Assembly: GCF_040436345.1 (NCBI RefSeq)
Contig: NC_133232.1
Location: forward strand, 12,572,360-12,636,359
Direction of reading: 5' to 3'
From: Pagrus major
Taxonomy: Eukaryota > Chordata > Actinopteri > Spariformes > Sparidae
DNA: 64,000 bases
A program made the translations under genes and the position numbers. Of the stretch, positions 22,890-34,429 are shown piece after piece. Position 1 is the stretch's first letter, and each line of letters starts with the position of its first letter. The notes beneath the pieces were generated by a model. The model was not told where the DNA came from and searched no databases. It was given only the letters and a program-made list of their open reading frames with translations.

Positions 22890-24292
22890 AAAATGGACTG
22901 TGAATATCCTGATCCGGATGATATATTAATTGATGCAATCATTGCAGGTGTGAGAGAAAAAAGAGTGCAAGAAAGGCTGCTGGATAGAGGTGAGGAGCTG
23001 ACACTGCCGAAAGCTATTGAAATTTCCCAGCAGTTTGAAATGTCACAAATGAAAATTTTCAAAGAAGCAAAGGTGTCTGTAGTGACTGTGAGACCCAAAC
23101 ATGCAACACCTAATAAGTATATGCACAAAGGACAGACAAAACCCACGCACCAGAAACAAACACCAGATAACAGGCAGAGGAGCTGCACAAGCTGTGGGAA
23201 AGATCCAGAGCATAAATGGAGCAAAGGAAAATGCCCAGCAAAGGGATCAGTGTGTTCATACTGCCACAAACCAAATCACTGGGTAGCTGTATGTCGCAAG
23301 CGTGCTGTCAGCACAGTGAATATTGAACCAGACCAGGATTCTTCAGAGGAGCAGATACTGAACATCAACCTTACACAAGATGAGAGATCTGGGGATGATA
23401 AATGGACAGTAAACTTGGATATCCTGTCACAGGAAGTATTGTTTAGGATTGACACGGGCGCCAAGTGCAACACCCTAACTCTGGACAGGTACCAGTTGCT
23501 CATGCATGAAGGTGAGCTGAAACATTCCAATACTGTCCTACGCTCATACTCAAATCACAAGCTAAAGCCTGTTGCTGCAGTTGATCTTCTGCTAAAGTAC
23601 AAAAAGTGTGAAGTGAGTGCAGAGTTTGAAATCATGGACATTGCTCAGGACAATGTGCTCAGTTGTGCTACAGTGGAGGCTCTGGGCCTGATTGCTCGTC
23701 TTCATTCAGTGCAAAAGACTGTTGAAAGAGACAAAATGTACAGCGTTAATGCCTTTACTCCAACACAGAGTGTATCTACAGGTCTGAATGAGTTTCCAGA
23801 GCTGACACGCACCACCGGAACCTTGCCAGGTACATACGCCATCAAGATCGATCTGGACGCCAGGGGTGTGGTCCATCCTGTCCGCCGCCAACCCGCCGCA
23901 CTTAAAGCAAAGATTATAGAGAGGCTGCGTGAGATGGTGGAAGACGGCTACATTACAAAAGTTGGTCAACCTACTGAGTGGGTGAGTTCAATGGTAGCTG
24001 TAGTACGTAATGGCAAGATAAGAATCTGCATTGATCCAAGTGACTTAAAAAAGGTCATAAAGAGAGAGCACCACCCGATGCGCACCATAGAAGAGGTTGT
24101 GTCAACAATGCCTGGTGCTAAAGTGTTTTCAGTTCTGGATGCCAAATCAGGATTTCTCCAGATAAAACTGGATGAGGCTTCATCCCACCTCATGACCTTC
24201 AACACACCAATCGGGAGGTACCGATGGCTGAGGCTCCCATTTGGACTTAAATGCGCCCCTGAAATCTTTCAACGCATCATAGATGAGTCATA
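22890..24292 (+). pseudogene. Gypsy gag-pol: zinc knuckles, protease and N-terminal reverse transcriptase
   Basis: After the nested repeat the frame continues gag (EYPDPDDILIDAIIAGVR). It then has two cysteine-rich knuckles, CTSCGKDPEHKW..C and CSYCHKPNHWVAVC (CCHC form). The aspartic protease has FRIDTGAKCNTL near 23450. The reverse transcriptase follows: LREMVEDGYITKV, then RICIDPSDLKK, then VFSVLDAKSGFLQI with the first catalytic Asp, then LPFGLKCAPEIFQR. The frame stops right after IIDES at 24292. There the few residues before the polymerase MDD motif are missing, which is a small deletion with a stop codon. The first fifty or so residues of the longest open frame come from the nested repeat, not from gag. 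Confidence 0.85.
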
Positions 24293-24297
24293 AGTGT

Positions 24298-25142
24298 CAT
24301 GGATGACATCCTAGTGGCAGCCCCCTCAGTGGAGGAGCATGACACAATATTGCGCAAAGTAGTTGAGAGCCAACCAACGGTGCCATATGTGGGTCATCTG
24401 ATAACTGCTGATGGGCTCAAGCCAGACCCAGCTAAAATTAAAGCAGTGCAGCACATGTCGCAACCAACTGACAAACAAGGTGCTCGCCGTTTTCTGGGCT
24501 TCGTCACCTACCTCTCAAAGTTCATACCGAACCTCAGTGAAGTGGACGCTCCACTACGTCAACTTCTAAAGAGTGATGTGGAGTTCGCGTGGCAACCACC
24601 GCAGCAGAAAGCCTTCGCCAGACTCAAGGAGTTGTGCATGGATCCACCAGTGCTACAGTTTTTCGACCCCGCAAAACCCATGGAAATATTCTGTGATGCC
24701 AGCAGTAATGGATTAGGAGCTGTTCTCCTGCAGAATGGGCAGCCCATAGCCTTCTCGTCCAGGTCACTGACTGATGCAGAAACGCGCTATGCGCAAATTG
24801 AAAAAGAGATGCTCTCTATTGTCCATGCCTGTGCAAAGTTTCACAACTACATATTCAGCACGCATATCACAGTTTTCAACGACCACAAACCTCTCGAAGA
24901 CATCTACAAAAAAATCACTTCTGTCCACTCCAATGCGCATCCAGAGGATGCGTCTTCGTCTGCAGTGGTACGACCTGACAGTTAAGTACAGGAGAGGAAA
25001 AGACATGGAGTTGCCCGACATGCTGTCCAGAGCACAGCTTTCAGAGTGCACGCCAGAGATCGATGGAGTAGAATGTGTCTCCATGCTCAGCTTTGTCTCA
25101 GTCAGCGACCAAAAATACACAGAACTGAAGGAGTGCACATAA
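24298..25142 (+). pseudogene. Gypsy pol: C-terminal reverse transcriptase and RNase H
   Basis: The frame resumes at the catalytic motif (VMDDILVAAP, normally Y-x-DD) and has the RT thumb motif TDKQGARRFLGFVTYLSKFIP. RNase H follows with FCDASSNGLGAVL (Asp), QIEKEMLSIVHA (Glu) and FNDHKPL (Asp). A frameshift near 24930-24980 moves the reading frame to one ending at 25142, where LRLQWYDLTVKYRRGKDMELPDMLSR is recognisable (cited here in pieces: LQWYDLTVKYRRGK, then LPDMLSRA). Gypsy elements normally keep this connection domain before integrase. Confidence 0.85.
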
Positions 25143-25375
25143 GAGGAGCTAAGCCTTCTCCTACAGACAATTCAAAGTGGCTGGCCTGAATGCAGATGAG
25201 ATGCACCCGTGCCTGTACAGCCGTACTGGGACTCAAGAAGTCAACTGGCTTCGTCTGATGGACTCATTTACAAAGGATTACGCATTGTGGTTCCCCCCAC
25301 CATGCGGGAGCGTATGCTGAAACTCATTCACCAGTCTCATCTGGGATGGTGAAAAGCAAACAGTGAGCACGTGAA

Positions 25376-26222
25376 GTGCTTTACTGGCCAGGCATGAGTG
25401 CAGAAATTAAGGAGGCGGTCAGAAATTGCAGCAAGTGTGCTGACTTTCAAAACAAACTGCCCAGACATCCCCTGAAACCGACAGAGCTGCCATTTGAAGA
25501 GGTGGCATCAGATCTGTTTGAGTTTGATGGAAAACAGTACATTCTGCTTTTGGATTACTACTCAAAGTTCATTGAAGTGGATGAGCTAAAGGACATGAGA
25601 AGCCACACCGTCATAGAGACTCTTAAAGCTCAGTTTTCTAGACATGGTATCCCATCCTTGCTCCGGTCAGATAATGGCCGTCAGTACTCCTTAGAGGAGC
25701 TCAAAGACTTCTGTGAAAGCTATGGAATAGCACACAAAACATCTTCACCACACACGCCGCACTCAGATGGTGAAGCAGAGCGCGCAGTGCAAACAGTGAA
25801 GAAACTTTGGAGTAAAGCAACAGACAAACACCTTGCACTGATGGACTACAGAACTACTCCACATGAGTCAGTAGGTCTGTCACCTGCACAGCTGTTAATG
25901 GGCAAGAGACCTCACAATAAGCTACCAGCTGCCATACAGTGCTCCTCAGTCCTACGTGGTGGAGTGTGGAGGCAAGCAGTACTGCCACAACAGCCAACAT
26001 CTGCACAGAAGCACAGCGGCAGCTAACAGTTCCCACCACTACGTGTGCGATGAACAATGGACTGAACCCCCAAGTCTGCCTGAGAAGGAGACACATCCTT
26101 CCTGCCCCCCTGAACTGCCCCACTCACCCCCCAAAGTGCCTGTGGGCCCCACTCAAGCTCAGCCACAGCGCACCACTAGGCTGGGTAGAGTTGTGAAGCC
26201 CCTGGATAGACTGACCCTGTAG
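25376..26222 (+). pseudogene. Gypsy integrase
   Basis: The integrase core has NCSKCADFQ (the end of the zinc-binding domain, whose His part is broken upstream near 25330). The triad follows: Asp in EEVASDLFEF, Asp in LLRSDNGRQYS, and Glu in HSDGEAERAVQTVK. The GLSPAQLLMGKRP motif follows the core. Frame changes occur near 26000, and the C-terminal tail (GRVVKPLDRLTL, ending 26222) is in another frame. It lies directly before the polypurine tract and the 3' LTR. Confidence 0.85.
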
Positions 26223-26515
26223 CTGACTAAAGCTTGACAAGTTATGTTCATACTGAGAAAGTAAGAGCAAGTGAACTTTCCTCCTGGTTATGTGAAAAAA
26301 AAAAAGATACAAGAAGTAATTGTATTTCAGTTCTGTTTATTTCTTCCTTGTTATTTTTCTTAAAAGCTGATATTACTGCATATACTGAACAATGCATGTT
26401 TAATGTCCGAGTTACAGAATTTCAGGTAACAAATGAGCAGTACTGAGTTGGTTTGAAGTTGAGTGAAATGCAGTAAAGTTTGTTTAATGTGTCTATTTTT
26501 TCTAAGGAGGGGAGA

Positions 26516-26662
26516 TGTAACATATTGTGTTCATAAGCACCAGTGTTGATAACTGTGCCTGCAGTAGCCGTGTGACGTCATGACTTATGTATGCTCGCAG
26601 CACGGAAGTACAACACAGTTCAGCTCTATGCTCCTGTGTGGTTCTTTCAGCAATACATTACA
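26516..26662 (+). repeat. 3' LTR of the gypsy element
   Basis: A 147-bp copy of the LTR at 21933-22082. It is preceded by a purine-rich tract and followed by TGTTA, the second copy of the target duplication. Confidence 0.9.
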
Positions 26663-27019
26663 TGTTATTTTGTAGCTGGGACAGAATATAAGCACTTATG
26701 TTGATTTTCACAACCAACAACAGAACACTTCTCGTTGCGCTTCGATATGGTGCTTTCGATAGCGTAATGGCAGATCTCCGAGACGGTAATGCTGTACCTG
26801 GTGGGTGGACACTGTGGGTGGGAATATTCAAATGATCAGTCAATGACGTCGGTGACCGATGCCGAATTTGACTCGGTCATCTGGAAACTGCAGGCAAGAC
26901 ACCGTCAGAAAATCTGTATCTCACTCAAAAAAGCACAGATGTTTTTTTTCAAAGTTTTTATGCATGTGGCAGCACCATAGACCCAAAATAACACCCCAAA
27001 TCCCAGAAAAAGTGAGTTT

Positions 27020-27440
27020 TTCATAATATGGGACAGATGGATTTTTACACATTAAGTTGTATGAAATGCATGCCAGTAGTATAGTGGATGCAAAGGTGTT
27101 ACGTGTTCACGTTTTCTTACCAAAAAAATAGTACAGGAGATATGAGGGGGTCACAAAACCAACAATTTCATGCTCCCCTCATGATGGGGTCACCATACCA
27201 ACAAGTTTTGCTCTACAAAGTAACATGCGTGTGTTATGTTACACTATTTTATCAACAAACATCATCGCATATGTCAGACCCTTGGTTTCATGTCCCCCTC
27301 ATGTCTCCTGTGCTATTTTTCTGGTAAGAAACGGGCGATAACTCGGAGCAGGAGATTAGTTAAACAATGTGACACCTTTGCATCCACTGTCTGTATTTCA
27401 TACAACTTACTGTCCAAAAATCCAAACTATCCCTTTAACA
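27020..27440. mobile_element. Palindromic MITE, about 420 bp
   Basis: The left arm contains AAGTTGTATGAAAT, GTGGATGCAAAGGTGT and TCTTACCAAAAAAATAGTAC. The right arm contains GTGCTATTTTTCTGGTAAGA, ACACCTTTGCATCCAC and ATTTCATACAACTT as inverted counterparts. The right end has CTATCCCTTTAA, usual at the ends of many fish MITEs. No coding sequence is present. Confidence 0.75.
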
Positions 27441-27670
27441 TTGTGCCCATTTCACATCTTTTACTTCCACCTTCCATTGGTGTTAAAAGAACAACACGGG
27501 CAGCAACATACAATGAATTAGAGCATGACACTCGATTCTGATTGTTCAATACACATACATGTTCAAACATGTGATCTACAAACCTTACTGCACTTGTGAG
27601 TGGAGCATGTGTGATTCTTATCTTTTCGGATTTATCACGTTTCTGTATTTAATCTGTTTCCTTAATTTAG

Positions 27671-28399
27671 GTGAATTCAGACTTCATCATGAATGCTATG
27701 TCTCCCTCATTCAGTGAGGAAGGCACGACAAGAAGGCATCGGGAGATGAAAATAATAAACTTCCTGCAGGATTTCTTTCAAAAGCTGGAAGACAGAGGTA
27801 ACAAGCTGGATAGAAACATTTTCTTTGATGATATTTGTCTGTCAATAAGTATTTTTATTGTTTTCCCACTAGTTCTAGGATTATACACTTAATAATAATA
27901 GTATAATTCAGTCAGACTTCTTAAGCAGTTTGCATACTTGAGAATTTCTCAGTTTGGTAAACCTTCCTTCTTTATGATGAAGGGCACTGTGCCAATGGCA
28001 ATGTTTTAATTTATATCTTTGTATTTATATATATGAGAAGAGGAGGAGAGCAAAGAAAACGATGAAGAAGAGGGGATCTCCTGCCAGGAAAGCCACCTGT
28101 CAGCTGTGCCTGGAACAACAGGCAGGGGGGAGCTTTTAACTGTGAGGAGTTTCTTACAGTGGGTGACGGGACAAGAACATCTGCCACTGATAGAAACCAA
28201 AAGTGAGACGTTCAAAATTTCAATCAGCTTTACCCATGACTGTCAAACCCACTACGGGGAACACAGCCTTTGCTTCACCACAGAAAACGTTTGTGCAACA
28301 GGGCTTACATTTCCCACACAGCACATTGAAACCTTTGAGGATTTTGAGAAAAACCTCACAACAGCCATCCATTTTGGATTTGACTTCAGTAGGCACTAA
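27671..28399 (+). pseudogene. HECT-type E3 ubiquitin ligase-like gene, C-terminal exons
   Basis: HECT ligases take ubiquitin onto a C-lobe cysteine and pass it to substrates. A first exon-like block (27671-27797, acceptor TTAATTTAG, donor GACAGAG|GTAAC) reads MNAMSPSFSEEGTTRRHRE. The second (about 28036-28399) reads VRSFLQWVTGQEHLPLI, then ISFTHDCQTHYGEHSLCF, then CATGLTFPTQHIETFEDF, and ends GFDFSRH-stop. The LPLI ... FP..H..Y..F..NL..A...GF pattern is the C-lobe of the G2E3-like HECT proteins that are numerous in teleosts, with the Cys of VCATGL at the catalytic position. The N-lobe was not found upstream, so only the 3' end survives here. The gene faces the integrase-core gene that ends at 28806. 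Confidence 0.65.
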
Positions 28400-28805
28400 A
28401 ATAGCCTATCAGCCTCTTTTACTTGAGGTGTGTTTTACCTCAGAGGAGGACACGAGTTCTCACGAGTTTTCCATCATGGCTCATTTTTTGGATTTCTTCT
28501 TCATTGAATTTTTAATCCAGATCTGCTTTCAATGTTTCACAACTGTTTTTACTAAAACCCCAAAATTTGCTAATGTTTGGTTTGTTGGCTGCAACAGCGC
28601 TGAGGACAGGAGACGGCACTTGACAGTTAAACACTCAAAACATTCTGATTAAGACCAAAAAGGCATTTAATTCAGTTTCATTGTATCTCATTAATATCCA
28701 AATGACAAACATTTTCAACAGATTTCCAAGGTGGAGGGGGTATGGAAAACACTGCTACAGCAGTAAGGGAGCAGCATCGTAACGTTAAGCTATGGCAGTC
28801 AGCGG

Positions 28806-31800
28806 TCAGTTTGCAGACAAAGCAGCAACCACATACTCTCGACACAGGCGGTAAAGATTTCGGCTGTCAGTGTCTCCATTTTCATGGAGCAGCATCTGCA
28901 TCTCCTCTAGCTGCCGATCATTCAGTGGACAGTCAATTTCAGGGACCACTACCGCACCATCTACATCCTCTCCGAAGTCTGTGGCTACATCCCAGTCAAT
29001 GGTCTGTCGTCCGTAGTCTGGTTCCTGAATATCCTGGAAATTGTAGAAGACAGAGTAACACACCATGTCTCATTCCATATCTACAGCAACACATGCAATG
29101 AGTTATCCTAAATGTTTTGGCTTTAGTGGCAGTTTTGTATAAAGTAACAAAAAAGCATACTTGAACAAATTGAGATATCAAGTTTCTGACAGTCACATAA
29201 GCAAAAATTACTTGAGTAAAAGTTTTGTAATGTTGGCTATTAAAAGTACCTAGTGCAAAACTAATTTTCTGGGAATAAACGTTATAGTTTAAGGTAAAGT
29301 TAAATGATACAAAACACTTTTGTTACTAATCTGATGGCTGATGAATGAAATTATTTTAAAGATGTGCTAGGCTGGCTAATTGATATAGAAGGTTGATGAG
29401 ACTTAAAATTATGAGAATTAATAGAAAAACATAGATTCACAATCATTATTATGATTTAAATGTAAAAAAAAATAGGTCAAAGTCATACTTATAAGATAAT
29501 TAAGTCCATGTTATAACTTTATTTGAACATGTACAGTAACCCCAAATTATGAGAAAAGGTTACAAATTGGAAGCAAAAACTACATATACGTATCTCACAC
29601 TTTTGTCTTTTTATCTTATAACTCAATACTCATTACTTTAACTCTCAGAAATGGGCTTTAATAGATACAGCTTGTAATATGCAAACAATTTTTTTTAAAT
29701 GAAACTGCATATTTTATCCCCAAAGTTGTAGTGGACTTGAAGTCATGAGGCAGAAAATTGAAATACTCCATTATAACGATGAAAAGTGCCTTGAGATGAT
29801 ATATGTTGTGATTTGGTGCCATATAAATAAAGCAAATGAAAATGCTGTACCCAAGTGAAGTACTTAAAGCAAATTTCTGTAACTTTTCACCTGAAAATAA
29901 CGGTTAAGTAATTTAAAATAATTTGAATGGTACACTGGAGAATTGCAGTCATTTAAAAAGGAAAAGGTAACCTCAGGATTCTCCGGCTGGTCAACTGGTC
30001 TGAGCATCCTTCCTGCATGCCAGAGCTGTTCAGGAGTTTTGTTCCCTTCACTTCTGAGAGGGTGGTTGTTCCAGGCCTCGACAAAAGCCTCCAGGTCTGC
30101 CTTCAGTTTTGGAAAGAAGGTCATGTGCACAGCAAGAAGATCTTCTGTTGAGGACAGGGTAGTAGTAAATCACTACGTTTATAGGTGCACATCAAACACA
30201 GCCTATACAATTTAACATTAAGTACAGGGTTGCCTTTTGAAATTATTAATTAATCCATGATGGTTTTTCTAGTGTTTTTGTAACATTTTGATAATTCAAA
30301 AGTTAGAGATCTGCAATGAACCGTGATTCCATTAATGTTCATTACAGTAGCCCTGACATTTGTCAACCAATCTAATCCTGTTGAAACTTACCAATTTTAC
30401 AAGGACTAGCATCATCTGTTTTTTACTCCAAATGACCCTTACCTTTGGAGGACACATTAAGAAGATGATCAGTTTCAAGGTTATGGAGATCACGGTAATA
30501 TTTTGATGTGACACATCACGGCACAAGCGTTCAATCCTTCAAAGACAGAAATTAACATTATTTCAACCTCTTAATTGAAGCTTAAATATTACAGTGATGG
30601 GTGCGCTGTTCAGATTTAGCAGTGTGTTTTTGTTTTTTCACACCTTTTATTTACTCAGAGCTGGGATTTCCATTTTTATTGGTGCCATGTGTAATAAATT
30701 ATGGCATATTTCATGTCAGAAACGACTTGTTTTTGGCTTTAGTGCAAGCATGGCATTATCATCTTATTTTGCTGTATCTTGCACTTCTGCTTATACCGGG
30801 GCTCAGTCAGGTCAGATGAGTGTTGATCATCAGGTCAATTCGGTCAGCACCAACTCGAGTTTGGACAGGTAACAGCCTGAGAATCTCAGACCAATCCCAA
30901 CACCAGGACAGGCGTGCAGAATTTGAAAATACCTTTCATTGTGGACACTTTTTCCAGACAGGAAACTTCTTCGGCCAGTTCCACGGATGGTGAACATGTG
31001 TCGTGCAATTTCCACATTCTCCACGCCTTGATCACTTCTTAACCTGAGGTGCAAGCACAAAGATGATTAAAATGTGTAGCAATCTGTCAGTAAGGAATAA
31101 TGCACAGAACTCTAGCGCACAAAACTTGCAAAGTGCGCCTGGATAAGCTTGCACCTGGTCTACAAAATTACAGCCCAAGAAGTGACAGAGTATAAGAAAT
31201 TACATTACTAAACCTTTAACACTACAATCCCAGATTCCATGTTGAAATTCTGTCTAGTAATAGCCCACAACAAACATCCTGGTTTATCTGGAAACAGGAA
31301 TCAAAGGCAGTGTGGACTGGGGCAACAAAATGAATGAAATCATGTTGACTCATCTGATATCTCCCCTCATTCACTCTCTACTTTGCTATCATCGTATGTG
31401 AACATGTTCTTCATGTCTTCAGTATGAGCAACATGGAAAACACCCTTGCATTTGATTGAAATTAATTTAATTTTAATTATTCATGCTTGGTACCAGTATT
31501 TAATGCTGAAGTTGTATTACAAACTGACTTATTTTAAATAGTCAAATATTAATATGGGGAAGCAAGCATTTTCTGACATGAGCAACAATGTGTTGCAGAT
31601 ATTATAGGAACTGGAAAGAATCCCAAGTGAGTCTCCTCGGTGCATTGATGCAGCAACTCTCCTCCACTGCACATGTATTCCAAGTGACTTCAGCCTCCCT
31701 TTCACTATGTGGTAGCCTGCTGCTGGCATTTCAGCTTTTATTTGTTGGACTGTCTCATCCAGCTCCTGGTCTGTAAAGTCTTGACCATACTGGCTGAAAC

Positions 31801-31831
31801 ACCCAGTAATTCTGCAATGCCTGAGCAATTC
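28806..31831 (-). pseudogene. Integrase-core-domain gene, copy A
   Basis: This is a member of a multi-copy teleost family with a retroviral-type integrase fold. Exons on the minus strand: 31831-about 31600 (FTDQELDETVQQI, helix-turn-helix remnant IAELLGVSAS in another frame, then VAASMHRGDSLG); 31043-30933 (LRSDQGVENVEIARHM, the second catalytic Asp, then SGKSVHNER); 30536-30443 (IERLCRDV with the catalytic Glu, then after a frameshift YYRDLHNLETDHLLN); 30144-29972 (DLLAVHMTFFPKL, then WNNHPLRSEGNKTPEQLW); and 29033-28806 (DWDVATDFGEDVDG, then VVVPEIDCPL, stop). The exon with the first Asp (normally WHIDGNHKL) was not seen. Splice sites are good, but frame breaks make this a likely pseudogene. 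Confidence 0.75.
29034..29971. other. Intron of integrase copy A with a retroposon tail
   Basis: AT-rich intron-like DNA. At about 29785-29840 it carries the motif CCTTGAGATGATATATG, then TGTGATTTGGTGCCATATAAATAAA, a common fish LINE/SINE 3' end by recollection. Confidence 0.5.
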
Positions 31832-32395
31832 CTGTAAGGGCAGTACAAGTTCTGGGGAGATATTTACATGCCTTGACAGTGCTTCAAATAGATAGAGCTA
31901 TTGTCGACATGTGAACAGCAGGAAGTCCAAGTCAAGAGGTGCTCTTGAGAGAGCTGACTCTAACTTTTTTTTGAGCCTCGAAATCATCTCATGTCTTAGG
32001 ATGCCCTGTTGACATGGAAAGCAGAACTTTAAAGATCGCATTAAAAATTATGATCCTTATTCACATAAAACATTTCATACATATAAAAAAGACAGAAGTT
32101 CATATCAGACAACACATGCCCTGTAAACACACATATGTAATGGGGTTTCAGGGAGTTGTTTTTCGGCCAATTCACTATATATTATCTCGCTTAGAACATG
32201 GCTTACTAGTAAATAACAATAAATAATATTAGTATTTCCGACCGCTATGTTGGTTTTATTTAATGTTACATCATTAATTGTGATGGTTAGTTACCGTATT
32301 TCCTCAATAAATGACGGAAATGAAGACGACCACCATCCTCTGCTTCAGAGAGACAGACTGCACCACCGGACTGCAGGTCTCTGCTCCGTGTCGCG

Positions 32396-33018
32396 GCAAA
32401 CCCATGGATCTAACGCTGACTTTTAACTACTGTATGATCATTTGTATGATGTTCATTGTAAAAGACATATAAAACAGTGCATGTTTTTATTTACAATTAA
32501 TTATATATTCTAATCCATATTATTATTATTAGTAGTAGTAGTAGTAGTATCATTATTCTATTTTGTTGTTTCGAATCTTTATCATATAACTTTGTTGTCA
32601 TAACTACAGATATAATGGGAGAAAGTTAACTGTCATAGAGAGTACACGAAAAGGAAGCAAGGAGTGTGCTTTGCTACATATATTTCAATATCTTGTGAGC
32701 TCCCCGCCAAAATGGCAACAAGGTATCGTTTGTTGTGTCTTCTGATGTTTTAGTGATAGTGACTGTAAAGTTATTGTATTGTTATTGTTATTGTATTGTT
32801 ATGAATTTGTATATAGCTACATTTATTGATTTGTATATATTTTGTGTTCACGTAACAGCTCTTACGGTGTTGATGTTGGCAAGGACGATGGAACGATATA
32901 TTAAAAGAGCTGAAAACTAACGGCGCCTCATCAATACTTGTAAAGCAAAAAAACATGAATTGACTGGGGATTGATACATAGTTAAAAGCCAGCGTTAGAT
33001 CCATGGGTTTGCCACCAC
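32396..33018. repeat. Inverted repeat pair, about 35-40 bp arms, 0.55 kb apart
   Basis: The left arm (about 32395-32430) reads CAAACCCATGGATCTAACG and continues with CTGACTTTTAACTA. The right arm (about 32978-33018) is its inverted copy with one mismatch. The interior has a TAG/TTA microsatellite (32520-32555) and no recognised gene. Confidence 0.75.
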
Positions 33019-33024
33019 TATGAC

Positions 33025-33175
33025 AGCTACTGAAACCATCGAAACGTAAACATACAGTTCCACCTGATGATAAAAAACGGCTTCCATTGTGTGAAGTTGG
33101 GAGAAAGGTGGATAGAGAAATACCAAGAGAGAACGAATGGAACCCTTCTGACTCAACATCACTAATAAGCAAGGT
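33025..33175 (+). CDS. Possible exon, basic protein segment, unidentified
   Basis: The plus strand reads a protein-like open segment (SKRKHTVPPDDKKRLPLCEV, then REIPRENEWNP, then SLISK), followed by a weak GT donor. About 1.1 kb downstream (34321-34383) another short exon-like block reads NEDASQREEQRAEPFTLPQ before CACAG|GTTAGAC. Both have biased, protein-like composition, but no family could be named and no start codon was found. Confidence 0.3.
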
Positions 33176-33215
33176 TGTTACTTACCGGTAAATCTTCAGG
33201 TGTCGCCATTACTGC

Positions 33216-33258
33216 TCTTCTTCTTCTTCTTCTTCTTCTTCTCCTTCTTCTTCTTCCA
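33216..33258 (+). repeat. (TTC)n microsatellite
   Basis: About fourteen TTC units with one CTC interruption. Confidence 0.95.
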
Positions 33259-33984
33259 ATTTGCCTCTGCTACCACTGAGCTTCCTGTCTGTGACGGAAG
33301 CTGTCATCAGCAGAAAACTGAAAAGGCACCCACGTGGGGGGCTGGAAAATGACCAATTATAAGAGGGCCGGGGTCAGCCTTGGTCTCAACCCCCAAAGTG
33401 TCAAAAGTCCTTGCTTCCAGTGAGCAGAGCTCCACAGCAGAGCACAGGGGAGAGAGAGAGCGAGCCAGCGCACGCAAAGCAGCTGCACAGTGTTGTTGTG
33501 CATGTCGCTGTCATTTTTTACTCGCTCGCACCTGCCTCTGCTTCACTCTGTTGCTGAATATGCGCGCAAAGATCAAACAAGTGCGCGTGGCAGTTGAAAT
33601 CTGCGCGTGTGCAGATGTGTTATCGCTCGCGCGACTTTTGACTCAAATATAACGCCATAAGCCCGGTTCTTGTCCTCTGTCTTACGAGCTTAAGGTATAC
33701 TGTTTAACAGTTATGTATAAGATACTATATTACTTATAGACTGCCATACCCAATATCATTCAAGTCCTGACATTTGTGGACATACTGCAACAGTTATGAA
33801 TCTGAAAGGATAGCTTCACCAAAATGTGCACAGCTGGCACGGGTGTTTTTCGTGTTGTTTATTCATAACGTACCTGGTGTTTAAAGACCTTAAGGCTGAT
33901 GTAACATCATGTTGAAACGATCGGTAACATTACAGCATTTACAGCAACTACTGTTAATTAGCTAACTATTCACCTTGTGAAGTG

Positions 33985-34135
33985 AATTCAGTTCAATTCA
34001 AAAGGCTTTACTGGCATGAACGTTTCAACAACAATGTTGCCAAAGCATCAAAATACAAGTTGTCCAAATATTTGGACAGTACACAATAACAGTAATATGA
34101 ACATTAATACAACATTAAGATTGATATGTATTGTA
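33985..34135 (-). repeat. Fish retroposon 3' end remnant
   Basis: The motif TTCAATTCAAAAGGCTTTACTGGCATGAACG followed by CAATGTTGCCAAAGCAT is a frequent teleost LINE/SINE 3' end in inverse orientation, recognised from memory. Confidence 0.55.
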
Positions 34136-34429
34136 TACAGTATCCTATGCATGTATGTATATTTCAGTTGAACTTGTTAAGCTAAATGTTCTCTCCCTTT
34201 CTCTCACTAACTTTACAATATTATTGTAACAACTACTATCTCTCTGTCTCTGTCCCTACCCCATCTCTCCCCCTCTTTATCTTATGTTTTTGATGAATAA
34301 TGGACTTGTGTTATTCTCAAGAAAGTAATGAAGATGCCAGCCAAAGAGAAGAGCAGAGAGCAGAACCTTTCACCTTGCCACAGGTTAGACAAAACTACAG
34401 TATACACATTTATGAAGTTAATTACATAA

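Larger units (their letters stand above)
21933..26662 (+). mobile_element. Ty3/gypsy LTR retrotransposon, defective
   Basis: The element runs from 5' LTR to 3' LTR with gag, protease, reverse transcriptase, RNase H and integrase in gypsy order (integrase last). A purine tract (AAGGAGGGGAGA) precedes the 3' LTR. Flanking bases TGTTC (left) and TGTTA (right) are a 5-bp target duplication with one mismatch. It is inserted in a THAP exon in antisense. The coding region carries frameshifts, a deletion at the polymerase active-site region and a nested repeat insertion, so it cannot move on its own. LTR divergence of about 6% implies an old but not ancient insertion. Confidence 0.92.
21726..26771 (-). 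pseudogene. THAP-domain exon split by a Ty3/gypsy insertion
   Basis: The THAP zinc finger (C2CH) binds DNA and occurs in regulators and in P-element-like transposases. The first part of the exon lies at 26771-26663 on the minus strand (KRNEKCSVVGC, then LYSVPATK) and carries the first two cysteines. The second part lies at 21932-21726 ([28 protein letters not shown], then VPTIRDP) and carries the remaining Cys and His and the AVPT-like end. It finishes at a good donor, CACAG|GTAAGT. Between them is the gypsy element. Taking one copy of the 5-bp target duplication, the two halves join in frame. No start codon was found in the first part, so an upstream exon is likely. Confidence 0.75.
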
